Assembly: GCA_033060915.1 (NCBI GenBank)
Contig: CM065387.1
Coordinates: 42,066,501 to 42,130,500, forward strand
Direction of reading: 5' to 3'
Length of the DNA: 64,000 nt
Source: Euryodendron excelsum
Taxonomy: Eukaryota > Streptophyta > Magnoliopsida > Ericales > Pentaphylacaceae
A program made the position numbers and the translations under genes. The notes beneath the pieces are model-generated. The model saw only the letters and a program-made list of their open reading frames with translations, did no database searches and was not told the origin of the DNA. Position 1 is the stretch's first letter; each line of letters opens with the position of its first letter. Of this stretch, positions 10,783-23,581 are shown one piece after another.

Positions 10783-11880
10783 TCATGTGTAGCACTCAAT
10801 TCTTAGCATCAACTCCTGTATGGTGAGGGTCGGTTTCTTCATCAGGGACTGCCTCAAACGATGCTCTCTCAGAAGGTTAATTTTGAACTGAGTCACAGCT
10901 AGTTGCTCGCTGCACTCGTCAATTTTGTTATAAGCCGCCCAATAGCATTGCGGGTATGCCCATAACCCTTCCCCTTCTTCTTTCCGTAAGGTTAGTAAGA
11001 AATTGACCTCCTTCGGCTGCAGACTGTTTGCTATGAATCGAGCGGTAAACAGCTCAGTAAGTTGCCTCCAGTTTGTCACAGACTTAGATGGCAACTTGTC
11101 GAACCATCGTAAGGCCACGTCCCCCAGACTGGAAGGGAAGATTCGACACATCAACATTTGGTCACCGCACCATACCACCCTTAGCTACTTGTAATGCCGA
11201 ACATGGTTAACTGGGTCGGCCTTTCCGTCATAGAGAGTGAACTTTGGTGGGGTGAACTTACGAGGAATTGGGTGGGACTCAATCTTCTCTGTGAATGGTG
11301 AGGACGTGATTTGGTCCAAGGCCTTCTTGACCAAGTCATGGGCCGTGCGTTCCTTAGTTTGTTGCTTCCTATCCTTTAGTTTTTCGTTATACCATTTATC
11401 CCAGTCTTTTCTCTGTCGATCATCCTCCGCATGCTCATCATTTGGTGGGGTCTTACTCCTTACCCTCCGCCGATCTTTTTGCCCGTTGTCACAGCGCTTG
11501 GTACTAGAGGTGTAGCTCCTTCTTACTCGCGGCGCCAGATCGTCTCTGCTTCCAGCAACTCTTTCATGGTTGGGGGACCTTTCTCTCCCACGCCCATCTT
11601 TTCCGAAGATTGCTTCCCTCATGATCCGAACTTGGGAGGTGAGGTAGGCAATATCTTTTCCGCGCCGCCGAATTTCTCTCTCTGCCGCATGAAGCGTGTC
11701 TTCACTTAGGACTCGCCCACTGGAGGGCAATGAGGCAAAGTGCCGGTAGTGGTTTCTACGGAAGTTTCTGTCCCTGACATAGTCTGTATTCCTCTATAGT
11801 TCATCTGGTGCTTCCTGGTGGCTTTCAACAGGGGTTTGTATTTCCGACCTTAGTGTTCTTCCTCTGTGCTGATCTACTGG
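10783..11880 (-). pseudogene. Ty3/gypsy gag polyprotein
   Basis: One frame covers this region on the minus strand with a single stop (11185-11187) between two long parts. The first part (from about 11730) is basic and charged (ERSPNHERVAG...). The second holds the capsid-like retrotransposon gag domain (FPSSLGDVALRWFDKLPSKS). Downstream, at about 10560-10470, a zinc-knuckle-like FCFYHGEKGHKTKQC and LEDLAKAGHLDQFI can be read through further stops, as usual for this family. The start is not defined because the leader and part of the LTR are deleted. Confidence 0.75.
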
Positions 11881-11934
11881 TGTAGATTGGCAGTGTGGCG
11901 AATTAGTCTGATCTTTGCTGGAGGAGGCTCTGCC

Positions 11935-12297
11935 ATCGATGGAGTGTTTCGCTCCTTGCCTACTAGCAGATTATCATGGCCTTCTGGGTAGGCATCATTG
12001 CATTCCTCCAATTGACTGCGTGTAGGGCTTGCCTTACAGCCGTTGAGGAATCCAGCTGACCGGACGTGCATGTCGACGTCGTGTGGAAAGCCGCTGGCGC
12101 ATTTAATACGGGTCAATTCCGCATTTAATGCTCACAAACCGCTAGCGGTTTGGACTCGCCTTTGACGGTTAAGTTCGGGTCATGAATTCAACGACTTGAG
12201 CCGGACCGTCCCTTTGTTCTGAGTTTGGGCTTTGCAGCTATAATTCGTGTAGATTAGGTCTCACCAACTAGGTTAGGCCGTGTGCTATTCTCCCACA
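11935..12297 (-). repeat. 5' LTR of the Tat-like element, truncated
   Basis: This matches 8925-9279 but lacks about 220 bp at the internal side, so the end of the LTR and the primer-binding site are gone. That deletion alone would prevent replication. Confidence 0.7.
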
Positions 12298-12320
12298 ATA
12301 TATATATATATATATATATC
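12298..12320. repeat. (TA)n microsatellite at the insertion site
   Basis: A run of TA repeats follows the LTR. A shorter TA run lies at the left edge (8681-8699) and at the empty site near 16187. Confidence 0.8.
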
Positions 12321-13753
12321 AAACTCAATAAGGCATTATTGGGTTCATTTGCTTCATCTTCATGAAAGAGAAGAAGAAGAAGGAGGAGGAGGATTTACCC
12401 TACATTGGATTTAGTCTAAAGATAGTGGCCATATAAATGTTTAATCATCTTTATAAAGATCACAAAGGTAGGTAAACATACAAAAAATAAAGCTAATAAT
12501 TGAAACATATATAATCGATCCAAGAGTATCGTCGTTTCCCAAAAAAAAAAAAAAAAAAAGAAAAGAAAGAGACACCCAAATTGTATGAACGATTATGATA
12601 GGCACAATGTATTTATTTCACAATTTTTGTACAAAATTTTGTCCCAAACTGATGTGGAGCGACAGTAGTTGTTTTGTAAATTGAATGACATTCTGGTGAG
12701 TTTTTAGTTTAAAAGTGATAAGTCTACAACTTAACTACATCATTCTGTATACTTTTTCTTGCAGACTTTTGTTTTTTTATTTTTTTGTCTGCATGTATGT
12801 CATTACCCTTATAACAGCACATGACCGGGATGATGCATGCATTAAATGAGAGAAAATCCAAAATCGACCAAAGCAATAACTCTTTTTATGGCAGGCCTCA
12901 AGCATGCATGCTCTGTTACTCCAACAACAGCAAATGAATTGACCTTACCAACACCAAGCTTCTTTAAATGAGTCTATAATAATACAGATCTTTCATCTTA
13001 GAATGGTAATTGGTACTGCTTGACTTGTGAATACAGACTGTGACGTACAATATATATATAAAGCTATAGTTATGGAGTTCCTTCAGTCCAAAGGTCCCAA
13101 GGGTAGCACCAAATAATTACATGACAAAGCTTATAAGGCTCCCTAGAGAGTAACAGGTCACCAGCATAGCCAAGAGTAACAGGTCAACCCTAGAAAATTC
13201 CAAGAGTTCCACATGCCTTTGCCGTCATGGCCAATAGACAATAGAAATGATAGCGCGACAAAATGTAGCCACTGCTAATATGTTATAGCAAATTAATCAA
13301 GGGCAAATATACAATATCTATTCATTCTAGTTTCAAGATCTAGACATGATTAAACTACGCAAATACAATATTAAGACATGTAAAACATTTATGTAGAAAA
13401 TAAAAGCACATAATCACTCTCTTAAAGCCACTGTGGTGTTGACGGATCTAAGAAACTCCACAATTCAATGCAAGAGCTCATAGCCTTTTGACTAGTTTCT
13501 CTCTTGAAGGTCATGTCCTCTAGAAGAAGAACCGTCCTTGTCAAGTTATTTGGAAAGTACATATGTATATACATATATATTCAAAATGGAACAAAAGAAC
13601 ATACTTATATAACTAGAAGAGTCACACGTATTGTGTGCATGTACTACACTAAATTTAATTACTTTTTCTGCCACTAAATAAGTTTTTAGTGGTTCTGGAG
13701 TTGTCTAACCATATAGAAGGTGAGTTACGTATGAACGGGAGATAGGCAATTAC

Positions 13754-14577
13754 CATAGTTATCAAAATTGGATTAAATCGGCTAGTTTAACCAATTGAAA
13801 AGGGAACCAGATCCTGAATCGGCCCGGTTCAATTAGTTTATAAAAAACACATGTGAACCGAGTTGAACCGAAAGAACCAGTCAGTATTTTAGACAACTAG
13901 TGAACCGGTCAATATTTAGGGAACTTGACGATTTTTCAAAAAAAGTAAAAAATGGCATAAATTGTGCATTATTTAACATCATTTGTTTATTAGAAACATG
14001 TCTTTTGTGGTCTTTTGATAAAAAAAATAGAATAAAAATCAAAAACTTTAAACTAAAATAAAAAAAGAGAAAAAGAAAAAGAAAGAAAGAGGAGAATACA
14101 AAAAAAAAAAAAAAAAAAAAGGACAAAGCAACTAATGCACAATACTCGTTTTTTATTTTATTTTATACTTTGCGTTGTTTTCTCATTTTAAATTTATGTT
14201 TATATATGCTTTTTAAATTATAAGTAGATATATCAATATATGTATTATAAAAATAATAATTAAAATGTACAAACTATAAACTAGAACCAAAAATAAGAAA
14301 AATAAAGATGAGAAAGAGGAGAGTATTGGGTAAAAAAAAAGAAGAAGAAAAAGACTAGGAAAAGATAATGACATTATTTTGTTAATCATACACATTATTG
14401 TCAAGTTTTACTCTATTCCTTTTAAAAATAAAAATACTAGTGTGTGTTAGATTAAAAAAATATTAAATTAGAGAGACAAAAAAGTCCACTTGAATGTTTT
14501 CCTACTTATTTATTTTATACCTATTTTTATGAAATATTTATTTTATATTCTTATTTTAAGTAATTACATAACAGAGA
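13754..14577 (+). mobile_element. MULE-type MITE, right-truncated copy
   Basis: This starts CATAGTTATCAAAATT and is collinear with 17667-18469. It is cut at 14577, where the second tandem-duplication unit begins. Its right terminus survives only in the copy at 17667-18629. Confidence 0.6.
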
Positions 14578-17500
14578 AAGGAAATGGACCAAAAAAAAAG
14601 GAATTGGACATGGTAAAATGATTTAGCAAATCTTTCAAAGAAAAAGGAAAAAACAGAAAAGAAAAGAATGCCTAGTCTAAAGTATTTCCGTTGGCTATAA
14701 AATATGACACATATGTTATTGAATTTACTACTACTAATTTTTCCATGTGTACGTTAATCCTAGGGTTAACTTCTCCCAGAGCTGTTTCTCCATTGGTTCA
14801 AGAGCTGTTCACGACCACCGTCTTTCAGTCATTCTAGTTTTTGTTCTTTGTTGGTTGAATTATAGCAAAATGATCACTTCATGGTGGAAAAAAATAGCAG
14901 GACTGCCATTTTGGGAGTTTGAGCATTTTTCTGGACTGCTGTTTTGAGAGTTAGAACATTTTTTTCACTCTAAGAACACTTTTAGTTAACTTTTTATGAT
15001 TTTGTGGTAATAACATCTCCAATTGGCCTCGTGGAGCCATCAATACCTGACCCGTAACACGAACTAAGCATGAATACCGTGTGAGAACAAACCATACTCG
15101 AACCCTACCCCAATTGTCCTTTCCGTTTAGAAATGTTATTCCATTTTACTACTTGAATTATTGTTATTGTCATCATAATGCTACTATTGCTGCTACTAGT
15201 AACCCAAATACTTAATTAGGGCCTATGTTATGAGCAGCACAGGCATGGGGGTTGGGGGTTGGGGGTGGGCTTGGAGAGGTTGGCATGGCTCACCCAATGT
15301 TTTGGAAGTTCTTTCTCTAGTGATGTTCGTGTTCCTTTTGCCTCATCCAAATTTTTTTATTAAGGGAAACATTTCATTTTGGTCTAGCGAAATGGGCTTT
15401 AGGCATTTAGAGAACTGGGCTTTGGGCTAAAAGTAGTGAAAAATAGTTTTCATTTTCAACTCGTATGTTTGTCTTAAAATTTGAAAATTTGAAAATTCCT
15501 TACTCATATTTCATCACAAGAAATTTAGTTCTAAAAGTTTTCATTAGTTAATCTGTAATTTCATCAAATAGGCCCTTAGTTTTGTCAAACAACCACCCTG
15601 AAATTTCAGTTTTTGGGATTAAAAAAATAATGATCTTAAAAATTACATACACGCTCTCACACAAAACATACATAAATATATTTAGATATGTAATTGTTTA
15701 GGGCCTATTTGAGAACGTTGCATTTCTTGTTTTTTTGGTTTTATTTCAAAAAATTTAGAAAATAGGAAACAAAAACATGTTCCGTTTGATTGTTTTTGTT
15801 GCTAGATTTTGGCAACAACGGTCAAAAATTGTGAAAACAGTGAATACACAAAAAAAATGGAACTTAGTTCTAAACTTCCAACGTCCTTGTGGCAATATGA
15901 CGTAATTGTTTAAAATTACTAAAATCTAATGCACTTTTGATGATAAATTTCTGAGGGTTGTGTAGGGTAAAATTTCTAATATGTAGAGCTTGATGAAATC
16001 ATAACTTCTTTTTTGATTGTTTCAGATGGATCTCTAGGAATTAAATCTCAACCTTCACGTATGAAGAAAATAATTACAATTGAAAAAATGCCTTACGCGG
16101 TCCACCTAGACCGTAAACCATTATCCGTAGTTATCATATTAGTCTTTTGTTTTTCCATGACTTGCTCATATAAATATGGTAATCATATATATATGTCAAA
16201 CTCAATAAGGCATTATTGGGTTCATTTTCTTCGTCTTCATGAAAGAGAAGAAGAAGAAGAAGAAGGAGGAGGAGGAGGAGGAGGAGGTGGAGGATTTACC
16301 CTACATAGGATTTAGTCTAAAGATAGTGGCCATATAAATGTTTAATCATCTTTATAGAAATCATAAAGGTAGGTAAAGATACAAAAAATAAAGCTAATAA
16401 TTGTAACATATATAATCAATCCAAGAGTATCATCGTTTCAAAAAAAAAAAAAAAACAAAAAAGAAAAAGACACCCAAATTGTATGAACGATTATGATAGG
16501 CATAATGCGTTTCTTTCACAATTTTTGTATATAATTTTGTCCGAAATTGATGTGGAACGACAGCAGTAGTTTTTTAAATTGAATTACATTCTGGTGAGAT
16601 TTTTGTTTGAAAGCGATAGGTTTACAACTTAACCACATCATTCTGTATATTTTTTCTTGCAGACTTTTTTTTTTTTTTGTTTCTGCATATATATCATTTC
16701 CCTTATAACAGCTCGTGACCGGGATGATGCATGCATTAAATGAGAGAAAAATCCAAAATCGACCAAGGCAGGAACTCTTTTTATGGCAGGCCTCAAGCAT
16801 GCATGCTCTGTTACTCCAATAACAGCAAATGAATTGACCTTACCAACACCAAGCTTCTTTAAATGAGTCTATAATAATGCAGATCTTTCATCTTAGAATG
16901 GTAATTGGTACTACTTGACTTGTGAATACAGACTGTGACGTACAATATATATATATATATATAAAGCTATAGTTATGGAGTTCTTTCAGTCCAAAGGTGC
17001 CAAGGGTTTCACCAAATAATTACATGACAAAGCTTAAAAGGCTCCCTAGAGAGTAACAGGTCAACAGCAAGCAATCCAAGATCAACCCTAGAAAATTCCA
17101 AGCGTTCCACATGCCATTGCCGTCATGGCCAATAGACAATAGAAATGATAGCGCGACAAAATGTGGCCACTGCTAATATGGTATAGCAAATTAATCAAGG
17201 GCAAATATACAATATCTATTCATTCTACTTTCAAGAACTAGACATGATTAAACTACACAAATACAATATTAAGACATATAAAACATATTTATGTAGAAAA
17301 TAAAGCACATAATCACTCTCTTAAAGCCACTGTGTCTTGTTGGTGTTGACCGATCTAAGAAACACCACAATTCAATGCTCATAGTCTTTTGACTCTTTTC
17401 TCTCTCGAAGGTCATGTCCTTCAAAAGAAGAACCCGCCTTGTCAAGTTCTTTGGAAAGTACATATGTACATATATATATATATAAATATATATATTCAAA

Positions 17501-18469
17501 ATAGAATGAAATAACATACGTATGTAATCAGAAGGGTTGCACGTACTGTGCATGTACTACACTATACCTAATTATTTTTTCTGCCACTAAATAAATTTTT
17601 AGTTGTTATTGCATTGTGCAACCGTATAGAAGGTGGGTTACGTATGAACGAGAGGAAGACTATTACCATAGTTATCAGAATTTGACCAAATCAGCCAGTT
17701 CAGCCGGTTGAATTGGGAACCCAACCTTGAACCGGTCCGGTTCAATTAGTTTATTGAAAATACATGTGAACCGAAAGAACTGGTCAATATTTTAACAAAT
17801 CGATGAATCGGTCGGTATTTAGGAACTAGACGATTTTTCATGAATAGTAAAAAAATAGCATAAATTGTGCATTATTTAAAACCATTTGTTTATTAGAGAC
17901 ATGTTTTTTTGTGGCCTTTTGATAAAAAAGAAATAGAATAAAAAAAATAAAAACTCTAAACTAAAATAAAAAAAGAGAAAAAGAAAAAGAAAGAAAGAGG
18001 AGAATACCAAAAAAAAAAAAGAAAAAAAAAGAACAAAGCAACTAATGCACAATACTCGTTTTTTTTTAATACTTTGCATTGTTTTCTCATTTTAAATTTA
18101 TGTTTCTATATGCTTTTTAAATTATAAGTAGATATATCAATATATGTATTATAAAAATAATAATTAAAATGTACAAACTATAAACTAAAACCAAAAATAG
18201 GAAAAATAAAGATGAGAAAGAGGAGAGTATATGTTAAAAAAAAGACTAGGAAAAGATAATGAACATTATTTTGTTAATCATACACATTATTGTCAAGTTT
18301 TACGTCATTTCTTTTAAAAATAAAAATATTAGTGAGTGTTAGATTAAAAAATATTAAATTCGAGAGAAAAAAAAAGTCCACTTGACTGTTTTCCTACTTA
18401 TTTATTTTATACATTTTTTTATAAACTATTTATTTTATATTCTTATTTTGAGTGATTACATAACAGAGA
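14578..18469 (+). repeat. Tandem duplication, copy 2 (uninterrupted)
   Basis: Collinear with copy 1 and about 3.89 kb long. It keeps the empty site of the gypsy insertion near 16187-16196. It ends at ACAGAGAG, where copy 1 also ends (ACAGAGA at 14577). No gene was recognised inside. Confidence 0.85.
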
Positions 18470-18629
18470 GTATTATTTAACCTATTGGTAAATTTTTTAA
18501 CTATTATTTTTATTTAAATATATTATTATTATTTATTTATTATATAACAGATTAAACTACTATTAAACTAGTAAATTATTAAACCAATGTCTTGATTAGT
18601 TCAGTCACCAGTTCAATTCTAATAATCAT
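17667..18629 (+). mobile_element. Complete MULE-type MITE
   Basis: The 963-bp element has imperfect terminal inverted repeats (CATAGTTATCAGAATT at the left; ATGATTATTAGAATTG read inward from the right). It is flanked by a perfect 9-bp direct repeat GACTATTAC (17658-17666 and 18630-18638). A 9-bp duplication is typical of Mutator-like transposition. No transposase is encoded. Confidence 0.65.
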
Positions 18630-18638
18630 GACTATTAC

Positions 18639-21600
18639 TATCTTATTTTGGAAGTGATAAGATTCCTGCAATAATTTTTTAAATATTTTAAGATAGTTTA
18701 AAAATATCAAAGAACGTGAGAGATTCTGGTCAAAATTCAAGTGTCAATTTTATAATAATATAGATAACGGAGGTTGAGAATTGAGAGAGTATAATGATTG
18801 AGAAACTTTCACGGTCTTCATGTGTCTTTTCACAAGAAAAGTGACGACAAATACATATACACTTCTAGCTTTAGCCTATCTTGTAGTTGTAACCGCACAG
18901 TCATGTAAACTAGGAATAAGAAGTGGCCAATAAACATCCCGTGTATGTAACTCACAAATATTTATAACATGCATTTAAACTAATATGTAGAGTTTTTTTT
19001 TATAAAGCGACCAAATTGCGACACATAAGTAAAAATGTTTTTTATTTTAAACTTTTGTTTAATGTATTCAAACTCTAAAAGAAACAAATCTCATTTTAGT
19101 GTTTCACTTATGTAAAATTAATATTTACTGTGAGTGCATTGAAATTAAACACTTATTTAAAATAGAAAATAAATGTTTTGAAACTTCAATTTTCAAATTA
19201 TTCCAATAAAATTTTATAGTTGGAATATACAATAAATTAAAGAACAAGTGCGGCTAGTAGGTATTAATTTGTGAAAATGATGGTGACGTTAATACTTACG
19301 TTAGCATTTCTTATGCTATGTTTAGATTCTATAATATTTGTCAAGGGAGGAAAATGACTTTATTTATATATATACAAGTTAAGGTGGAAAACAAAAAAAC
19401 GAATTTTTTCTACAAATACCAATTCATTTTTTTCACATCTTAACCCAACCAAAAAGGGAAATAAATATGTTTTTTACTTCATTTTTTCCCTCTATAGATT
19501 TAAGATCCGAACTTATGGTCATTTTACCGATAAATCTTCAGCGTTCTTTACACTAAAAAAAGCCTTACTTGAGGACTAGTTTTCTTCGAGTAGAGCAGAT
19601 CATTGATGTAGAACACAAGATGATCCATGTGTATCTAGAAAAATGATACAATTAAATTTCAAAATTATTATTTTTTTCTGGTTTCAAAAGTAATCATTAA
19701 GTTTGTTATTGAATTGTAATTAAGGGAAGTCATATTTGGGAGAGGAAAGTTAATTATTTTTTATGTAACTGGCATTGCTCTATTAGAAAGCTTCTATATA
19801 AGCTTCTATATACTCTTATATATACATATTTTAATTTCATCCTTTATTTATAAAAAAAAATAATGCTATAGAAACAAAAAATTATATAAAATTTTTATAA
19901 AGAATAATGTGTCTAAATGAAAGTTTTTCACTTCAAAACAAAACACTCATGATAATAATTTTTAGTTACAAAATTGTCACATCATTCTAATAAGAGTTTA
20001 TGTATAAATTTTTTGTAAGATTAACATTTTCCTTATAATCATGCATTAACTTATGGGTAAGGTTATACAAATAAAAAATTTATATAAAATTTATTATTAA
20101 AATAATATAATTAGATAAGAGTCATTCACTTTAAAATAAAATACTCATTACAATAACTCTTAATTATAATAAGGGTCTTGTTAATATGTGCACTAAGGAC
20201 ACATTTTAAGTATGTTTTATCTGGTTGTACAATGCATTATAACTTGTGCTTTCATAATTTTTAATATTAAAAACACAAGTTCTAATATTTTGTACAATTA
20301 AATAAAACATGCTTAAAATATACTCTTAAAACATATGTTAGCATTTGCCTTATAATAATACCACTGATAAATTTTATGTACGGAGATTTTACGTACAGAT
20401 CCTATGGACGTACAAGTCAGTCAAAACGGTTGAACACATTTAAACAAAACAGGTGAACACATTTAAACAGCACAGGTGAACATATTTAATAGGTAGGTGA
20501 ACATATTTAATCAATTGAAAGCATATCCCATCAAAATGCAGATTGCAAACTTCACCAGCATGCAGTCAACAAGTAAAAGTTTCCTCAAAACACTTATTGT
20601 CGAAAATAAATGACGGGTCTTAACCGGTAAAAGGGTTGGGGTCTCATAAGTGCACCTGGGTTTTTGAAAGGTTGATTTCCAATAATAGAATTAGGGAAGG
20701 AAGTACACATAGTCAGTAAAATAATGATACGTACTATGTATAGGATAAACAATTTGACACGAGAAATTAGGACCCGGACCTACCCGCCCTAAATAGGAAG
20801 GGTTTAGAAGGTTAATAAAAACGTTAGGAAAGGTTTATGGGTGTAGGAAAAATAATAAAATCCGATCGTGACATGCTTATGTACCAAAATGATTATATTA
20901 TCCTTATTACATTATAATAAAACATAAATACTACTTAGTATATATAAAGAGTTTATATAATAAAATATTGTCTACCTCTTATTTTGTAAATTAATTTTTA
21001 TTTTTTAAAAATATGTAAAATTAAAAAAATATTATATTTATGTGTAAAATAAAAAATAAAAAAATATGAGGGCTAACCCAACCCTACCCAACATGAAAAT
21101 AATCGGAGATGAGATTGGAGGGTTTAACTCATAAGGAGTGTGAGGCGAGGTATGAGGAAAGTTTTTCTTATTAGGTTTGGGGTAGGGTCTAGACAAATCC
21201 ATTCCATATCCGACCCATTGTTATCCCTATATATGTATAACTATAATACAAATTTTTAAAAAAAATATAATAAAAATTTGATGTAACATTATGAGAACTC
21301 TAAAAACATGAATATATAATATTGTTCAAATATTACATGAATATTGGTTGAAAGCTTGGATAAAAATATACATAACAATAACTAGCATATTTTTGTCTCA
21401 TATATGCTAGTTTTTTAAAATATATCGTTGACAAAACAACCGAATGAAAGCAATAGATAAATAAATTCTATTTTCTTATATTTATTTTCTCAAAACTTTA
21501 TAGAAGAATGTGCTAATTTATCAACTTGGATTTTTCATTTATATTTTAATTATCAATATGAAGTTATAGAAAAGAACATACACGTTTAATTATCAAATTA

Positions 21601-23340
21601 TATCACCTATAGAAAAAACATCACAAAACTAATATATAGGACATGACAAATAATAGCTCACAAGTCATAACCTATATAAGTTTTCTCTACAATTGATAAA
21701 ATTAAATGGGTTTCATGGTCTCCAGTTGTATCATTATAATTACATATTATACATAAAATCAATTGTACATTGAGATCATATTGTACTATATCATAACTTT
21801 TCATCTGAAGGAGCATTTTTTCTTAGGTTTGTAATTTATATAAAAAATGGGAATTTTTTTTACTTCTATAATTATTATATATGGACAATACGAATATTTA
21901 CTAACTAGGATAAAAGATGAAAACGCATAATATGTCCGCCTTACCCATTGTATATTTTCTTTCAAAAATTTAATTATTTCCATTTTAGTGTTATTTCACT
22001 TTCTCTTTCTAAAATGCTCTCTCTTGTTATCCCAATTTTCAAAAACAAAGCAAGCATGGACCACACGTATCAAAATTGCTTGCAATACAAATTCAGCGGT
22101 TGTTTATTTCTTTATTTCTTTATTTCTTTTGTTTGTGCTTAATAGCAGAATAGACCATAGGGGGCATCGGTTACATATGTTGGGAAATAGTAACATAAAG
22201 CAAAGCTCATATAGTTTTGAGGACCATTTGCTTGTTCTGCTCACAAGTATCATTTCAAGAGCAAGAAATTTTGGATCAAACAGAGAAAAATATGGAACGG
22301 TTACACGGCTTTTCCATGACCATTTCATGTAAACGCCTGACAAGGATGAATTAAAATGTTTAGTATAAACAGCAAACAATTTATTGTTTGAATGACAAAA
22401 TTCAGGACTGAGAGGTGGTATAGCCTACAGGCAATTAGCCATTTATTGATACATTAAATGATCCCAATTGTCAAAGGAAAGTCTTTGTGCTGTGTCAGAC
22501 ATTTATTGTGGAAGAACAAAACTTTGATTGTGAGATCTCAGGCTGCGTTTGGTTGGCTGAATGAAACCATTCTATTTTGAATTAATTGATTTAAAATTTG
22601 TCATGTTATAACGAGTTAAATCAAGATTTGTGTAGGCGTTTAATAATACGGTTTATCGATCTCCTGGTTTGGGATCAGGTAAATATATGTTTTAAAAGAA
22701 ATGATTAAAATTAAATTTTCATTAAGAAAACAAACTTAGTAGTTTTGAGATTTTCATTTCTCCAACCAAATGGATGAATTATGCAATGGTTAATGCTACT
22801 TAATAAAAAAATTCATACAATGTATACAACTATTATGATGGCTCTTAATTACAAAATATTATTGGCACATTATTTTAGTGAGATTTTTTGTATAATTTTT
22901 TTTTAAAAAAAATGACATTTTCGTTATTGATTTCATAAATTAGCCTCTTCAAAATTAGTCCATTCTTTTTTTTTTTCTTCCTTTTTTTGAGTGGATAAAT
23001 TTTTATTCCAGAGATCAATGTTCATTAGACCTACAATCCATGCGAGATTCCTCAATCAATTAACTGGTCCGGGTATAACTCAGACCATGATCTAGGAGAC
23101 TCAAAGCATATGGCTTGTTTGGCTAAAATTAGTCCATTCAAAATAAGAATTTTTGAGGTAACGTGATATCGCAAAAATAATTTTTTAATTGAAAGTATCC
23201 AATTGCCTTGTCATGCTTGATTTTTTTTTGTTAATTGAAGTATCATTAAGTTTGACTATAAATACATTATATTAGTTTTCTTGGAGACATAACAAATTAA
23301 CAAGTTTTGTAATAGTAGAAAACTCGCCACTGTGACCTCA
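18639..23340. other. AT-rich intergenic region with transposon debris
   Basis: No gene was supported. Small signals include repeated GGTGAACA(C/T)ATTTAA units at about 20450-20515, and an opposed pair of GGGT/ACCC-rich stretches (20600-20850 and 21065-21230) suggesting a MITE. There is also a GCGTTTGGTTGG start near 22553, typical of plant MITE ends. ORFs at 21988-22332 and elsewhere show no domain. Confidence 0.4.
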
Positions 23341-23349
23341 TCACTTCTG

Positions 23350-23356
23350 TATAAAT
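23350..23356 (+). promoter_or_regulatory. TATA box of gene A
   Basis: TATAAAT lies 113 bp upstream of the gene A start codon. It is followed by the same leader seen at gene C and then by a CT microsatellite. Confidence 0.6.
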
Positions 23357-23384
23357 CAGACCCTTCGGCTTCCTTTCCCTCCCA

Positions 23385-23388
<4 letters not shown>

Positions 23389-23423
<35 letters not shown>
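23389..23423 (+). repeat. (CT)n microsatellite in the gene A 5' leader
   Basis: About 17 CT units lie in the predicted 5' UTR, 40 bp before the ATG. Gene C has a non-repetitive stretch at the same place. Confidence 0.9.
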
Positions 23424-23425
<2 letters not shown>

Positions 23426-23462
23426 GGCAAAAAGGAAAAAAACAAGTCTGCAGAGGAAGAGA

Positions 23463-23581
23463 ATGGCTTTCATATTCACTTCTCGAGGCTTTCATGCTCT
23501 AAAGTTCCCCTCCTTTGCTCACTCCCCAAAAGGCCATCCCGGGTACCACAAGGTTTTCATGTGTTCCACCATGCCCACCAA
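23463..23581 (+). CDS. SAD: Gene A exon 1: transit peptide
   Basis: This exon has 39 codons plus two bases (phase 2). It starts [18 protein letters not shown], with no acidic residues and many Ser, Lys and His, fitting a plastid transit peptide. The donor is A|GTAAGC. The ATG is the first after the TATA box and is conserved at gene C. Confidence 0.88.

Larger units (their letters stand above)
8701..12297 (-). mobile_element. Non-autonomous Tat-like Ty3/gypsy element
   Basis: The element reads on the minus strand: partial LTR (12297-11935), gag, protease end, a gap where RT, RNase H and integrase should be, a remnant with a + strand promoter, polypurine tract, LTR (9279-8701). It sits inside a TA repeat of the first tandem-duplication copy, and the matching site in copy 2 (near 16190) is empty. 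The gag and protease style (GRTWLH, then LSYHQLIRF) is that of non-chromovirus plant gypsy elements. The TA-rich flanks make the target duplication unreadable. Confidence 0.8.
7072..14577 (+). repeat. Tandem duplication, copy 1 (interrupted)
   Basis: The segments 7072-8700 and 12298-14577 are collinear with 14578-18469 at high identity. They share, for example, a G-rich stretch near 7741, the phrase GGCAACAACGGTCAAAA near 8309, and a GAA/GGA run near 12370. Without the gypsy insert the unit is about 3.9 kb. No convincing gene lies in it. The conserved short ORFs (7239-7439 and 14747-14947) have no recognisable domain. Confidence 0.85.

Noticed and set aside
16013..16315. 100-codon ORF with a Glu/Gly run
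   Set aside because: Driven by a GAA/GGA microsatellite. The matching frame in copy 1 is broken.
22104..22379. Overlapping ORFs on both strands in 21.9-22.4 kb
   Set aside because: No recognisable domain; AT-rich intergenic sequence without exon signals.
23256..23495. Minus-strand ORF with Arg-Glu repeats
   Set aside because: Shadow of the CT microsatellite and of the gene A exon 1 on the other strand.
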